Shown here piece after piece: positions 8,629 through 17,658 of a DNA stretch of 64,000 bases; positions within the stretch are counted from its first letter, which is position 1; each line of letters opens with the position of its first letter. The stretch spans positions 1 through 64,000 of IMG/VR virus record IMGVR_UViG_3300042090_002597. One strand, written 5' to 3'. The translations under genes were made by a program, and so were the position numbers. The DNA comes from a virus. The notes under the pieces were generated by a model, which worked only from the letters and a program-made list of their open reading frames with translations, searched no databases and was not told where the DNA came from.

Positions 8629-9531
8629 CTACGTATCCGTGATCGTCTCGGTGTCCTGAACCACTTCCAGGTTCACATTGATCCGCTCGATCAGATTGAA
8701 CCCGGTGAGGATTGTTACATCAAACACACCCTCCAGGTCAAACATGACGTCGGCCCAGTAGAAACCCGGCATCTGGCCAGTGAACTCATCGTGGGTGGTG
8801 CCTGATGTCGCCTGGAAAGAATGCCGGATATTCTGTCCAATCTGAGAGAACAAGGTGGCTTTCAGTGCCCGAAAAGCCATGAGCAGCGTGTCGCGATAGA
8901 AGTCCCGCTCATCCGCATTCTGACTGAACACACTGATCCGCCAGACCCGTCTTGCCCAACCCGGCAGCGTCCACAGATTGTCCGGTTTCGTAACCAGGAC
9001 AACATCCTGACCAATCATCGTATCGTTCTGTTGGAACAAATCCAGATTGACGACAATGAACGGTGTCGCTGCCAGACCGCCCTGCGGCATTTTTGTGCTG
9101 ACCTGAACCGGCGCTACCGCTACACCTGCTGGTATAGGAGCGTTATCGCAAGCCGCCTGGAGAAGGCGAATCAACAGCTGCGACAGCCCATCTGGCGTCG
9201 TAACTATTGACCCTGCGGGTGTAATTGGTCCGATTTGAGTAGTGCCAGTCGTATCAGTGGTCCGCCACACATACTGAAGAGTAGAATCCAAAGGCTGCGA
9301 AGACGTGCTTGGCCCGTCGCCAACGTCTGCCCAAATAGGAAGAGGCGTGCCGCTGTATATTTGAGTGAACGTGCCGAGTCCTGTAACGCCGGATACCGCC
9401 CGGGAGAGCGTCATCAAAGTAACCCCAGACGGCGGCGAAAAATTGCCTTGATCAGCGCCATAGAACTGTAGAAGCACGGCTCCGCCTACCGGTAGCGGAC
9501 TCGCAACAACAGGAGGGCCGGACCCACTCAT
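8629..9531 (-). CDS. Putative tail completion / neck protein
   Basis: About 300 residues. Residues ~1-110 are Ig- or FnIII-like beta structure; from ~115 (LSQLLIRLLQAACDNAPIPAGVAVAPV, then FIVVNLDLFQQNDTMIGQDVVLV and VWRISVFSQNADERDFYRDTLL) it resembles phage tail terminator or neck proteins that measure and close the tail. ATG 9531 is chosen; an upstream in-frame TTG at 9543 lies too close to the AAGAGGA ribosome site, while ATG is somewhat far (14 nt), so the start is uncertain. Function is inferred from position near head-completion genes. Confidence 0.72.
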   Translation of the reverse strand: MSGSGPPVVASPLPVGGAVLLQFYGADQGNFSPPSGVTLMTLSRAVSGVTGLGTFTQIYSGTPLPIWADVGDGPSTSSQPLDSTLQYVWRTTDTTGTTQIGPITPAGSIVTTPDGLSQLLIRLLQAACDNAPIPAGVAVAPVQVSTKMPQGGLAATPFIVVNLDLFQQNDTMIGQDVVLVTKPDNLWTLPGWARRVWRISVFSQNADERDFYRDTLLMAFRALKATLFSQIGQNIRHSFQATSGTTHDEFTGQMPGFYWADVMFDLEGVFDVTILTGFNLIERINVNLEVVQDTETITDT

Positions 9532-9655
9532 TTGCTGAACCAAAATCCTCTTGACTTACGAAACACAGAGTAGCACGTTAACAGCATCCGGCGCTGCCAA
9601 GCGTAGTACTGTACGGTAAAGTATGGTCCGGTCAAGCACCGCAAGCCAAGGTTTT

Positions 9656-9874
9656 TCAGGCAGCCGATTTCAGTTTTACGCCGCCTTCCACAAACTCGAC
9701 GCCCGCTCGCTCCAGCGCACTGCGGATTTTTTCAGCAGTGCTAACCCGGGCGTCCCGCGCTCCACCTTCAAATAGTTTTACGGTGATCTCGGCCACACCG
9801 CTCTGCGCGGCGAGGTCCGACTGACGAATCCCCAGCAGCGCCCGAGCAGCTCTGACTTGTCCTGCGGTTAGCAT
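9656..9874 (-). CDS. Small HTH (XRE-like) transcription regulator
   Basis: From ATG 9874, a 72-residue protein with a Cro/CI-type helix-turn-helix (TAGQVRAARALLGIRQSDLAAQSGVAEITVKLFEGG), the classic short XRE form found in Alphaproteobacteria and their phages. A longer in-frame start at 9910 is possible but adds nothing conserved. It is divergent to the rightward moron gene at 10033 and may control it. There is no clear ribosome site before ATG 9874; a TATGTC box lies only 6 bp upstream, so a leaderless mRNA is possible. Confidence 0.75.
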   Translation of the reverse strand: MLTAGQVRAARALLGIRQSDLAAQSGVAEITVKLFEGGARDARVSTAEKIRSALERAGVEFVEGGVKLKSAA

Positions 9875-9929
9875 ATTAGGGACATACCACAGCGGCTCCG
9901 CAAAATACAACTGCGTAGTAAAAACATAC

Positions 9930-9958
9930 TTGACGTATCGTAAATCATTGTCTATAGA
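9930..9958 (+). promoter_or_regulatory. Sigma70-like promoter for the 10033 gene
   Basis: TTGACG, 17-bp spacer, TATAGA. It points rightward into the moron gene 75 bp downstream. The spacer contains ATCATTGTC, close to the ATCATGAC seen at the same place in early promoters further right. Confidence 0.65.
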
Positions 9959-10032
9959 TGTCAGTAGCGCGTCGTGACGCGTTGCTAGGCCATGCAGCGT
10001 GACGCTCTGCTTCGCAAACCAAGGAGTTAGGT

Positions 10033-10620
10033 ATGAAAATCCATGTGACGATTGAGGGCACTACCCCTCTTCTGATGAACCGTTTCACCGAGCAGAATGA
10101 GGTAGCCCTTTCCAGCGGCACTAGTGCCTCATTCAAAGGCAGTCGAGGCACACCGCGGGAGCAGGCAACACCGAAATGCTACGCAGACGAAAATGGCATG
10201 CTGTATATCCCCGGTCCGAACATCTTCGCCACCATTATCGCAGCGGGCACCTTCCACAAGGCGGGTAAGTCGAAGTTGACCACCATGAAGTCCAGTCTCA
10301 TTCCGGCCGGGCTGTTAGTTGAGGACTTGGTCTGTTCGCTCAACACCGACAAGTGGGAGGTGGACAGTCGCTCGGTGGTGATTCCCAGCACCGGCGGTCG
10401 CGTGATGTGCCACCGGCCGCGAGTGGATCACTGGTCATGTTCGTTCACTCCGGATGTCGACGGCACCATGTTTGACCCGTCCCTGATCCGCGCCGTAATT
10501 GACGACGCCGGGAAGAAGGTGGGTCTGGGCGACTACCGTCCGGCACGCAAAGGTCCGTTTGGTCGTTTCGTAGTCAAGACGTGGGCTGTCGAGGATATCA
10601 AGTTGAAGAAGGTTGCATAA
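10033..10620 (+). CDS. Rightward moron protein of unknown function (weak Cas7/RAMP-like look)
   Basis: 195 residues read against the surrounding leftward operon, with its own promoter and a strong AAGGAG site 6 bp before ATG. The start (MKIHVTIEGTTPLLMNRF) and the end (VGLGDYRPARKGPFGRFVVKTW) are motifs I associate with a widespread phage hypothetical family. The glycine-rich end recalls RAMP/Cas7-type beta folds, but that is only a visual resemblance. The gene is flanked by a small HTH regulator and by repeat-rich non-coding DNA, as expected for a horizontally acquired moron. Confidence 0.85.
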   Translation: MKIHVTIEGTTPLLMNRFTEQNEVALSSGTSASFKGSRGTPREQATPKCYADENGMLYIPGPNIFATIIAAGTFHKAGKSKLTTMKSSLIPAGLLVEDLVCSLNTDKWEVDSRSVVIPSTGGRVMCHRPRVDHWSCSFTPDVDGTMFDPSLIRAVIDDAGKKVGLGDYRPARKGPFGRFVVKTWAVEDIKLKKVA

Positions 10621-10882
10621 TATGGCGTGTTGTTCTTCCTAAAGTTGCTGTGCCACGTCAGGCGTCGCACCGTAGGGTTTTGTTAGGCAGTGCAAAGCAA
10701 GGTTTTAGTTTATTACATTTTAGCGCATAGCGAAGTGGTGTATTGTCCTGTTTCGCAACGCACGGTGGTGTAGCGCAAGGTTTTAATTTATAGCAGTATA
10801 CGGCCCTGCGCGGTTACGCGCGGTCCAGTGCAGCGCACTACTGCCTGGCGCTGTATAGCTTGGCGAGGTTTTTAATTGCGTA
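10621..10882. repeat. Non-coding segment with dispersed CAAGGTTTTNATT repeats
   Basis: No gene is seen in these 262 bp. Three related copies occur, at about 10695-10712, 10774-10792 and 10861-10877 (read leftward, TAAAACCTTGC followed by YTRCACY). Further copies lie just past leftward stop codons at about 11536-11552 and 9646-9656. The segment is also rich in short GCGC-type palindromes. The copies could be terminator or processing elements of the leftward genes, or a small mobile repeat; function unknown. Confidence 0.55.
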
Positions 10883-11422
10883 TTAAACTAATCCTTGAGC
10901 CATCCCCCTGGCCATCGCAGCTAATGTTCCGGCTGGAGAATAAGCTGGCATGCTCGGGATGATCCAACTGTCCGCCGGAGAGTTCGGTCCGATCGATGCG
11001 AATCCACTGGACGTACCGGCACGCACTTCCGCCCACATCATCGGCCTGGCCGGACCGCCGCCAACACGCTTCAAACCGGTCATGGAGAGATGCTGCGCGC
11101 TGCCGACCGGCCGGTGTATCGGTATGGAGCGGCCGCGCAGCGCGGCAACGGTCTTCATGTCGAACGAACGGTGGCCTTCCTCCAGAAACAGCGCCTCCGG
11201 TGCCACACTTTCGTCCGCCAGGATTGCGACCGTGTTTTCGTCGACCTGCCTGAAACTCAGCGATGAAGCATAGCGGCCGCTTGGATAGAACAGCCGCTTG
11301 CCGTTCAACATGTCCTTGCCGAGCGCGAAATTCATCCATTTCACGAATATCTCTACACCGATCTCGGTGACGAGTTCGGGTGGAAGGTCCGTCTTGATGA
11401 CGAAGACATGCCCCGTGCTCAT
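10883..11422 (-). CDS. Putative head-tail connector / tail completion protein
   Basis: 179 residues. Features such as EALFLEEGHRSFDMKTVAALRGRSIPI resemble HK97-gp10-type or virion morphogenesis proteins that join head and tail. The body has two beta-rich halves around a Gly/Pro-rich centre. It lies between structural genes but is separated from both neighbours by ~130-260 bp repeat-bearing gaps, unlike the rest of this tight operon. The role is inferred. Confidence 0.68.
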   Translation of the reverse strand: MSTGHVFVIKTDLPPELVTEIGVEIFVKWMNFALGKDMLNGKRLFYPSGRYASSLSFRQVDENTVAILADESVAPEALFLEEGHRSFDMKTVAALRGRSIPIHRPVGSAQHLSMTGLKRVGGGPARPMMWAEVRAGTSSGFASIGPNSPADSWIIPSMPAYSPAGTLAAMARGMAQGLV

Positions 11423-11552
11423 GCTTGAACTCTAGTTCGGGTAGTGCTACTTCTCGCATTGTGTTGCTTGGTGCTGCTGCGCCCGGTGTCGCAGGGTACA
11501 GCGTTGTTAGGCGGAGCCGAGCGCCGCACTGTAGTGCAATGCAAGGTTTTCA

Positions 11553-12428
11553 TTACGGTCCTATTTTAGCACTGCCAACCATTACAGTGTACGGCCGCGC
11601 GGTGCCGCCGACCTGCACCGAGCCCGGCGCCGACTGGGTTACGCCGCGCTGCCTCGTCCAGAAGTCCAGCGACTGCAGCCGCCAGCGCTTCGGCTCATTG
11701 GCCATGCCGCCACCGAAAGCGCGCGTATGCGGCAGGCCGCCCGCGGCGCGGAACACCACATAGATCGGCGATGCCTGAAACTCGACCATGTAGTTGGTGC
11801 CTACCGGATAGCCGCCGATTCTCACCGTCGGACCGTCTGACGAATAGTTCTCGACCGGTACCACTGCGTTGCTGACCGGATCCCATACCGTCACCGCACC
11901 CTGCGGCTCGATCTGCAAATTCTGCTGGTACGGCAGGTTCTCTTTCACACCCACCTGCAGCACTGCGGTGTAGCGGATCAGCGAATCGACCGGCACAAAT
12001 TGATCATTGGTGGATGCGTTCTGCCAAATATTCGTCGGCTGGCCAGGATCGCCGACCGGCAGAGTGGGGTTCCAGTAAGGCACCGTCAACGAGGGTTCGG
12101 CGGTCTGCCACATGCCGTACGATTCGTTCATCCGCACACCCGGCTCGTCGGGGGTGGGCGAGACGTGCATGAAGGTAATTAGCACCTTGGCCGGAATGGA
12201 AGGCGGATCCCAGTAAGTGCCAACACCACCGCACTGGGTGCAGTTGCGCTGCGCCGAGCCCAGTTGCGGTAGTTGTCCGTTGGCGCCGCTGCCGGCGTAC
12301 ACGCACGGGCATGTGTGCGATTTCAGCCAGGAGCAGCGTTGCCCATGGGTCGCGATCAATGCCTCGAATGCCCCCGGCGGAAGGGCTTTCAGAGTCGGCG
12401 GAATGAATGAACCTGCGAACGCGCTCAT
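11553..12428 (-). CDS. Head-completion protein with N-terminal zinc-knuckle motif
   Basis: 291 residues. Near the N-terminus a cysteine set (HTCPCVYAG... then NCTQCGGVGTYW) forms a CxC...CxxC knuckle typical of a phage head-to-tail adaptor family. The rest is beta-rich (VTVWDPVSNAVVPVENYSSDGPTVRIGGYPVGTNYMVEFQ). The ATG overlaps the stop of the upstream gene (TGATG at 12428), so the two are translationally coupled. Probably part of the portal-neck connector; exact position unknown. Confidence 0.72.
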   Translation of the reverse strand: MSAFAGSFIPPTLKALPPGAFEALIATHGQRCSWLKSHTCPCVYAGSGANGQLPQLGSAQRNCTQCGGVGTYWDPPSIPAKVLITFMHVSPTPDEPGVRMNESYGMWQTAEPSLTVPYWNPTLPVGDPGQPTNIWQNASTNDQFVPVDSLIRYTAVLQVGVKENLPYQQNLQIEPQGAVTVWDPVSNAVVPVENYSSDGPTVRIGGYPVGTNYMVEFQASPIYVVFRAAGGLPHTRAFGGGMANEPKRWRLQSLDFWTRQRGVTQSAPGSVQVGGTARPYTVMVGSAKIGP

Positions 12429-13519
12429 CAGAGATTGCCCAGATGCACACCGCCGCCCATGGTTTTCGCCCGTCGCGTCAGACGCTTCACTTCATCGCTG
12501 AATGCCTCGATGGCGCCGGCAAACGCGCCTTTCGGATCGTATCGGCTGCGGAAAAGCAAGCCATCCACCTGCGTGGTGGTTTCGAGCGCACCGAAATTCA
12601 CCGATAACTGCATGCTTTTCAGCGCCGTCACCGCAGACCGTGCCAACACGAGTTGTTTCATGAAAGCCCACGATCCCGCGTAGTCGGATCGGGTTAGCCC
12701 TGCGGTGTACTGAAACCACATGCCTTGCGGAACATTCTCGGCAAATCCCATGAAAGCCAACTGCATGGCGAACAGCGGCAGCATCTGCACCGAAGTGGCT
12801 GGCACAAAACGCACCAGTCCGCGGTTCTGATCTTCCACCACCCAGCTTTGCGGCATGCGAAAGTATTCGTTCAGCAGCGGATAGATGAAAGCCACATTTT
12901 TCGTGCCGTTCAGATTCGCGGCACTCACGATCCCGGCGGGATCAACGTAGTCGACACCCTTGACCGGACGCCAACGCAGCCGTTGATATATCCAGCCTTC
13001 GTCACGCGCACGTTCGAAGAAAAAATCGTAGCCAGGCTCTGCGTAGTCGTAGTCCAGGCCGAGCTGCTGGTAATTGTATACCGTGTTCAGCCCGAGCAGT
13101 TGGCTCTCTTGCTGGGTCTTCGCCGGCGGGGCCGCAATAGCGGTCTGGCAGAGTCGGATATTGGTCTCGGTTTCGATCTCATCTTCCGCTTCACGTATCC
13201 AGCCGAAAATCGTGTCGTCGCTGATCGGGATCGGCGGATTGCTGTACTGCTGGAGCGGGATTTGAACGTATGCCCGCAGATCGTTCGGCTGCAAACCAGA
13301 TTTGGTTTTGGCGCCGGACGAGAAAGTGATGATGGTCGGTTCCAGAAGGGGACCGGTGACATAGGAGCCGCCAATACCAGCCGGACCACCAATTGGGCTT
13401 TCTCCAATAGTGAAGCCGCTGGTGGGAACCAAAGTGGGCACCGCCGAAACAGTGTTCCAGTTCCATAGCGCCCGGGTAGTGACGGGCGAATATGTGGTTG
13501 GCAGAGTGGTCTCAGACAT
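12428..13519 (-). CDS. Putative head-tail adaptor / structural protein
   Basis: 363 residues, ending in a helical region (LVLARSAVTALKSMQLSVNFGALETTTQVDGLLFRSRYDPKGAFAGAIEAFSDEVKRL). The acidic helix IFGWIREAEDEIETETNIRLC near residue 110 recalls gp6-type head-tail adaptors. The N-terminal ~70 residues are Pro/Thr/Gly-rich. It sits between the capsid genes and other neck genes, with an 8-bp overlap with the preceding gene. The function is inferred from position and helical pattern. Confidence 0.72.
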   Translation of the reverse strand: MSETTLPTTYSPVTTRALWNWNTVSAVPTLVPTSGFTIGESPIGGPAGIGGSYVTGPLLEPTIITFSSGAKTKSGLQPNDLRAYVQIPLQQYSNPPIPISDDTIFGWIREAEDEIETETNIRLCQTAIAAPPAKTQQESQLLGLNTVYNYQQLGLDYDYAEPGYDFFFERARDEGWIYQRLRWRPVKGVDYVDPAGIVSAANLNGTKNVAFIYPLLNEYFRMPQSWVVEDQNRGLVRFVPATSVQMLPLFAMQLAFMGFAENVPQGMWFQYTAGLTRSDYAGSWAFMKQLVLARSAVTALKSMQLSVNFGALETTTQVDGLLFRSRYDPKGAFAGAIEAFSDEVKRLTRRAKTMGGGVHLGNL

Positions 13520-13982
13520 GCGGATTTCCCGCCTGTTGCTGACGCAACATCCGGCGCTCGCGCTTGGAAAGGTGCTGGTGCTGCGGCGGGGTAGAGGTTG
13601 CGATGTCCTGTACGTGCTTGTCTAGCTCGGCCGCTACTTCAGCTATGGATCGGCATATGTCCGTTGCGTCGTCATCCATCTCTTCCGGCTCGACCGGTGG
13701 CGCCGCGGCCACCACATCGTCGTGGCCATGCCCCTCCAGGACCACTCCGTTCGCACCGCGGAGCGCGGTGATCTGCTCCAGGGTAAGCGCCTCGGTCACA
13801 TAGTCATTCCCGGCCGCCCAGCGAAACTGGACACCCATGACATCGCCGCCCGTACGTGCGTGTTCGCGCCACAGCCGCCAGATCGGAGAACCCCGGAGCA
13901 GCTTCGCGGTGAAGACCATGTAACGGACCTGCGCTGTCAGTGACGTCTTTGGCAGCATAGGCGGTTTCGGTAGCGATGTCAC
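13512..13982 (-). CDS. Hypothetical protein downstream of the capsid region
   Basis: 156 residues with a folded-looking first half (TAQVRYMVFTAKLLRGSPIWRLWREHARTGGDVMGVQFRW) and an acidic second half (PVEPEEMDDDATDICRSIAEVAAELDKHV) with a basic tail. The start is GTG 13982 without a good ribosome site. The better ribosome site (AAAGAG, 6 nt from GTG 14001) opens another frame, MKHFIGGDIATETAYAAKD, which could mean a frameshift between the two. The rightward homing endonuclease gene begins ~100 bp away, so insertion may have disturbed this 5' end. Confidence 0.65.
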   Translation of the reverse strand: MTSLPKPPMLPKTSLTAQVRYMVFTAKLLRGSPIWRLWREHARTGGDVMGVQFRWAAGNDYVTEALTLEQITALRGANGVVLEGHGHDDVVAAAPPVEPEEMDDDATDICRSIAEVAAELDKHVQDIATSTPPQHQHLSKRERRMLRQQQAGNPHV

Positions 13983-14027
13983 CGCCGATGAAGTGTTTCA
14001 CATGAAACTCTTTTTGAAAAAATCTTA

Positions 14028-14056
14028 TTGTAGTTTTTTGCAAAAAGTTGTATAGC
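14028..14056 (+). promoter_or_regulatory. Promoter for the homing endonuclease gene
   Basis: TTGTAG, 17-bp spacer, TATAGC, pointing rightward. The spacer holds the symmetric TTTTTGCAAAAA, a possible operator. The GTG start at 14083 lies 27 bp further on. Confidence 0.5.
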
Positions 14057-14082
14057 GGATGCTCCCCTTCAAGGAGTGTTTC

Positions 14083-15642
14083 GTGAAAGCAAACCCGATC
14101 AAATCCTGCCGCGGCTGCACCGACGCCGCTGTGCGAGCGAAGATGCCGCACGAGGAGCAGTGTAACGCCTGCCGAAAGAAAGAATTGAACCGAAAATGGC
14201 GGCTGGCCAACCCAGGTGCGATGGCTGCGAACGCCAGGAAATGGCGCGAGGCCGGCAACAAGACCGTCCGCCCCGAAGGTTACGAGGAGCAGCAGCGCCT
14301 CAAAAAACTGGAAAAATACAGAAACGATCCGGAACATCGCGAGAAAGCCAAGGCGGCCGCCAAACAGCGCCGTCTGGAAAAACCGGATATCGTGAAGGCA
14401 GAAACGAAGTCCTGGATGGAGCGTAATCGTCCGGCAGTCCGGCGGTACCAAAGCGATTATCAGCGCGAGCGGCGCGCGTCAGATCCAGAATTCCACCAGC
14501 GGCTGCTCACCGCGCAGAGCATGTGGCGCATCCGGCACTGGGCGAAAGACCCGCAGAGCAACAGCTGGATACGGCACCTGGAAAACCAATCAATCGACCC
14601 TGTGTGGCGCCAGAGACTGCACGTTTGGCAGGACAACCGATGCTACATGTGCAACAAAAAAGACAACAACATGACGATCGAACACATCATTCCGCGCAGC
14701 CGCAGTGGGCCGACTGTGAAACAAAATATCGTCTATACTTGTTCGTCCTGCAACTATTCCCGCAGGGCTTTGATATGGGGTACCGAGTGGCAACCTCGAA
14801 ATGTCGACACCAGCCTGACCGACCTGACGGTCACTTACAAAACGATCTCGCACGCACTTAGAGAGGCCGGACTAGAAGCTGCTGAAAACGGCCGCGGCGG
14901 TTTCCGCATCCACAGCGATAAGCGCGCATCGTCCCGCGATCTGTACATCCTGTCCACCTTTGCCGCCAGCGAGCGAAACGTGTCGTCTCGTGATGGCCGG
15001 TTCGCGTGCATTCTGCGAGACGCTGACCCGAATGCGATCATTCTGTTCGACTACGAATGGTACGCCCGGGCAAAAGCGGTGCTGAACATGCTTCGGTCGA
15101 AAATGGGCATCGCCGAGAAAGGGATCGGCGCCCGGGAACTGTCAGTGGTCGAAGTGTCCGCCGAGGACGCGACCGTCTTCCTGCGCGATCACCATGTTAT
15201 GGGTGCCGTGGACGCCCCGTTCCGAATCGGGCTGGCCAACGGCGAAATGCTCTGCGGTGTTGGGCTGTTCGCGGACCATGGCGATAGCTACGAATGCGTC
15301 CGGCTCGCCTTCCGCGGACATGTGCCTGGCGGCATGACCCGGATCATCCAAGGTCTGCGGCGCCTGCACGGCAACCGGCCGGTGACCTCGTTCATCGACA
15401 CCCGCTATGCCACTGGAGCCGGGCACGGGACAGTCGGCTTCACTTACGAAGGGAGGACCGAGGAAACCTACCTCTGGGTTTTGCCCGATCGGGTGCAGCA
15501 CCAGCGGTACTTGTCGAACGACAACAAGATGTCGCGCAATCTGCTCTATTTCAACCCGGACCTGCCGCGAGAAAAAAACATTCGTGCGAACGGTATTTTC
15601 AAAGTATGGGTTCCGCCGCGAGCCAAAATGCTACTGGCTTGA
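14083..15642 (+). CDS. Free-standing HNH homing endonuclease (Hef-like C-terminus)
   Basis: 519 residues from GTG 14083, chosen because AAGGAG lies 6 nt upstream. The N-terminal part has zinc pairs (CRGC, CNAC) and charged repeats. The centre holds an HNH nuclease (CYMCNKKDNNMTIEHIIPRS, then NIVYTCSSCN) with two CxxC zinc pairs. The C-terminal 200 residues (DHHVMGA, FRIGLANGEMLCGVGLF, FIDTRYATG, GFTYEGRTEETYLWVLPDR, LSNDNKMSRNLL) match the domain shared by Hef-like phage mobile endonucleases. Such enzymes cut uninfected alleles and spread by repair. It runs against the head operon between the capsid gene and head-completion genes, with its own promoter and terminator. Confidence 0.9.
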   Translation: MKANPIKSCRGCTDAAVRAKMPHEEQCNACRKKELNRKWRLANPGAMAANARKWREAGNKTVRPEGYEEQQRLKKLEKYRNDPEHREKAKAAAKQRRLEKPDIVKAETKSWMERNRPAVRRYQSDYQRERRASDPEFHQRLLTAQSMWRIRHWAKDPQSNSWIRHLENQSIDPVWRQRLHVWQDNRCYMCNKKDNNMTIEHIIPRSRSGPTVKQNIVYTCSSCNYSRRALIWGTEWQPRNVDTSLTDLTVTYKTISHALREAGLEAAENGRGGFRIHSDKRASSRDLYILSTFAASERNVSSRDGRFACILRDADPNAIILFDYEWYARAKAVLNMLRSKMGIAEKGIGARELSVVEVSAEDATVFLRDHHVMGAVDAPFRIGLANGEMLCGVGLFADHGDSYECVRLAFRGHVPGGMTRIIQGLRRLHGNRPVTSFIDTRYATGAGHGTVGFTYEGRTEETYLWVLPDRVQHQRYLSNDNKMSRNLLYFNPDLPREKNIRANGIFKVWVPPRAKMLLA

Positions 15643-15648
15643 GACAAC

Positions 15649-15677
15649 AAAAAAGGCCCCTTTCGGGGCCTTTTTCT
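15649..15677. terminator. Bidirectional rho-independent terminator
   Basis: An A-run, then GGCCCC, TTTC loop, GGGGCC and a T-rich run. It lies between the convergent ends of the homing endonuclease gene (stop 15642) and the major capsid gene (stop 15694), so it can stop both. Confidence 0.9.
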
Positions 15678-15693
15678 TTTGGATTTCAACGCT

Positions 15694-17634
15694 TTAGGCG
15701 TTGGCACCCAACGGGTTCCATTGCGGATTATCAACCACAATGTTTTTTATGTACGCGTGGAACTTGGGGATTCTATTCCTAAGAGCCCCGATTGCGGCCA
15801 CACACCACGGCATATACAGGTTAGCAGCGAACAAATTGATCCTGGTCAGCGGCAGCAGGTAGCGGTAATCCATCGCGCCGTCTTCCTCGCGGAGGTCCAG
15901 CAGGTAGACCGATTCCGAACCCGGGATCAGGTAGTTGTAGTCCACGAAGGTAACCGTGCCAGAACCCGAAGCCGCGATCTGCCCGACATAGCGGAAAGCG
16001 GTCGGCGAACCCGAGGCGTTCAGATAACCACCGGCGCCCGAGCGGAACACACGGAAGTTGGTGGCATCCGCCGCCGCCGGCCCGGCGATGGCGACGTTGA
16101 CCGCGCCCGAAGTGGTGACGGACGAGCCGACCACATAGGACGAAGAGAAGGTCAGGGTCGACTCGTTCATGTTCACGTCGGTGGACGCGACCGCGTAGTA
16201 GTACTTGGTCGAGCCGGACGCATACGGCGAACCGGCGCCGACACCCCAGTTGCTGCCGCTGTAGGCGGCACCCGAGACGGTCATCACCACGCCGGTGGGC
16301 GGGGTGGGACCGGTCGTGGTGGTGGGCGTCGTGCCGTTCGACCGCGGCTGGCCCTGAGCGGGGATATCGCGGGCCGTGATGACGATATCGAGCGGGAACT
16401 GGATCGGTCCGAACCGGGTCCGCATGCCCTGGAGATCGCCGTCGACCACGATACCCTGGCGATCCGCGAAGAACGCATTCGCGAGGTTGTTCAGGTTGGT
16501 GGTGATCAGCGATTGCAGCGAGCCGGCCGTGATCGGCGTCATGAAGGCGTGCGTGGTGCGGCCGAACTTGGTCCACGAAGCGACGTTGCCGGCCACCTCG
16601 TAGATCATGTTGTAGAGGGTCTGCGCCGTCGACCAGCCATTCGCCACCGCGTTCGCGGAGTAGAATGCCTGGTAGTCGAAGATGTTGCCCGACGGGGTGG
16701 TTGCCTCGATGCCGTTGAACTGGTTCGGGAAGGCCGTCGAATTGCCCTTGTAGCAGAGCCAGTCAGCGGTCTGCAGCACGGTCAGCGCCGAGTTGGCGTT
16801 TTCCTGCTCGTTCACCGACACGAAGTTGTTCTGCGCCATCAAGGCGAGCGTGACGGCGCGGCCGTCCAGCATCAGCTTCAGGTTGACCGACTGCAGGGTG
16901 TAGATACCCGCATTGGTGGTCAGCGTGCCGCTGGAGACGTTGGAAAAGCCGCTGGTCGCCGAACCCGGCAGCGCACCGCCCGGATCATCGATGTAGGCGA
17001 AGTAGTCGACCACCTGGAAGGCCGGCGATTTGCTCAGCGCCTGGTAGAGCGTGAAGCTGTCCGGCCGCACGGTGCCGCGGGCGAGGCGCGTGTCGAGCGA
17101 CACGTAGCCGAGCGACTGACCGCCGGTGATGGAGGTGAAGTTGGTCTGGGTGCCGACATCGAGCACCGCTTTGGCCAGCGGATCGCCCGGGTAAGATTTC
17201 GCCACCTCGATCGGATCGATTTCCAGCAGACGCCCGCGGCTGGAGCCGGGGACCGGGCCGGGCGCATTGGTCTGATAGTAGCGCGGCGTGTCGCGCCAGA
17301 CCCGGGCGAATGCGTTCGCCGGCTCGGCGGCCTTGGCCAGCTCGGTCCGCATCTTGACCGTGTCGACCACATGGTTGTTGCCGAGATGCGCGGGCTGGCC
17401 AACCGCGAGACCGGCGAACAGCGGCCGCAGCGGGCCGAGATCGCTGTTGTGCGCCGGCAGCGAGTTCTCGAAAGCGCGGATGGCGCTCACCGAACGATAC
17501 TGTTTCTCCTCGTTCGGTGTGTCGCCGTTCGCGAGAACGGGATCGACATACTCGCCGTCGGGGCGCCGCTCAATCGACTTCAGGATGATTGCGGGCGGCA
17601 CCTTCGGGCCGGCGGACGAGATCTGTTCGGACAT
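15694..17634 (-). CDS. Major capsid protein with inserted Ig/FnIII-like domain
   Basis: 646 residues in the expected place, directly after the scaffold-like gene and protease. The sequence pattern of a phage major capsid protein is seen at both ends (GNNHVVDTVKMRTELAKAAEPANAF, YNMIYEVAGNVASW, FGRTTHAFMTPI, FGPIQFPLDIVI; then REEDGAMDYRYLLPLTRINLFAANLYMPW). Residues ~440-570 are a Thr/Pro linker plus a beta-sandwich-like insert (TPPTGVVMTV ... TNFRVFRSGAGGYL ... GTVTFVDYNYLIPG) of FnIII character, probably displayed on the capsid surface. HK97-fold capsid identity is inferred. Confidence 0.85.
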   Translation of the reverse strand: MSEQISSAGPKVPPAIILKSIERRPDGEYVDPVLANGDTPNEEKQYRSVSAIRAFENSLPAHNSDLGPLRPLFAGLAVGQPAHLGNNHVVDTVKMRTELAKAAEPANAFARVWRDTPRYYQTNAPGPVPGSSRGRLLEIDPIEVAKSYPGDPLAKAVLDVGTQTNFTSITGGQSLGYVSLDTRLARGTVRPDSFTLYQALSKSPAFQVVDYFAYIDDPGGALPGSATSGFSNVSSGTLTTNAGIYTLQSVNLKLMLDGRAVTLALMAQNNFVSVNEQENANSALTVLQTADWLCYKGNSTAFPNQFNGIEATTPSGNIFDYQAFYSANAVANGWSTAQTLYNMIYEVAGNVASWTKFGRTTHAFMTPITAGSLQSLITTNLNNLANAFFADRQGIVVDGDLQGMRTRFGPIQFPLDIVITARDIPAQGQPRSNGTTPTTTTGPTPPTGVVMTVSGAAYSGSNWGVGAGSPYASGSTKYYYAVASTDVNMNESTLTFSSSYVVGSSVTTSGAVNVAIAGPAAADATNFRVFRSGAGGYLNASGSPTAFRYVGQIAASGSGTVTFVDYNYLIPGSESVYLLDLREEDGAMDYRYLLPLTRINLFAANLYMPWCVAAIGALRNRIPKFHAYIKNIVVDNPQWNPLGANA

Positions 17635-17658
17635 GTCGATGTTCCCTTTCTGCCCGGT

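Noticed and set aside
13804-14001. Alternative 65-codon frame MKHFIGGDIATETAYAAKD...
   Set aside because: It has the better ribosome site but its second half is not protein-like and overlaps the more convincing 13512 gene; kept only as a possible frameshift note.
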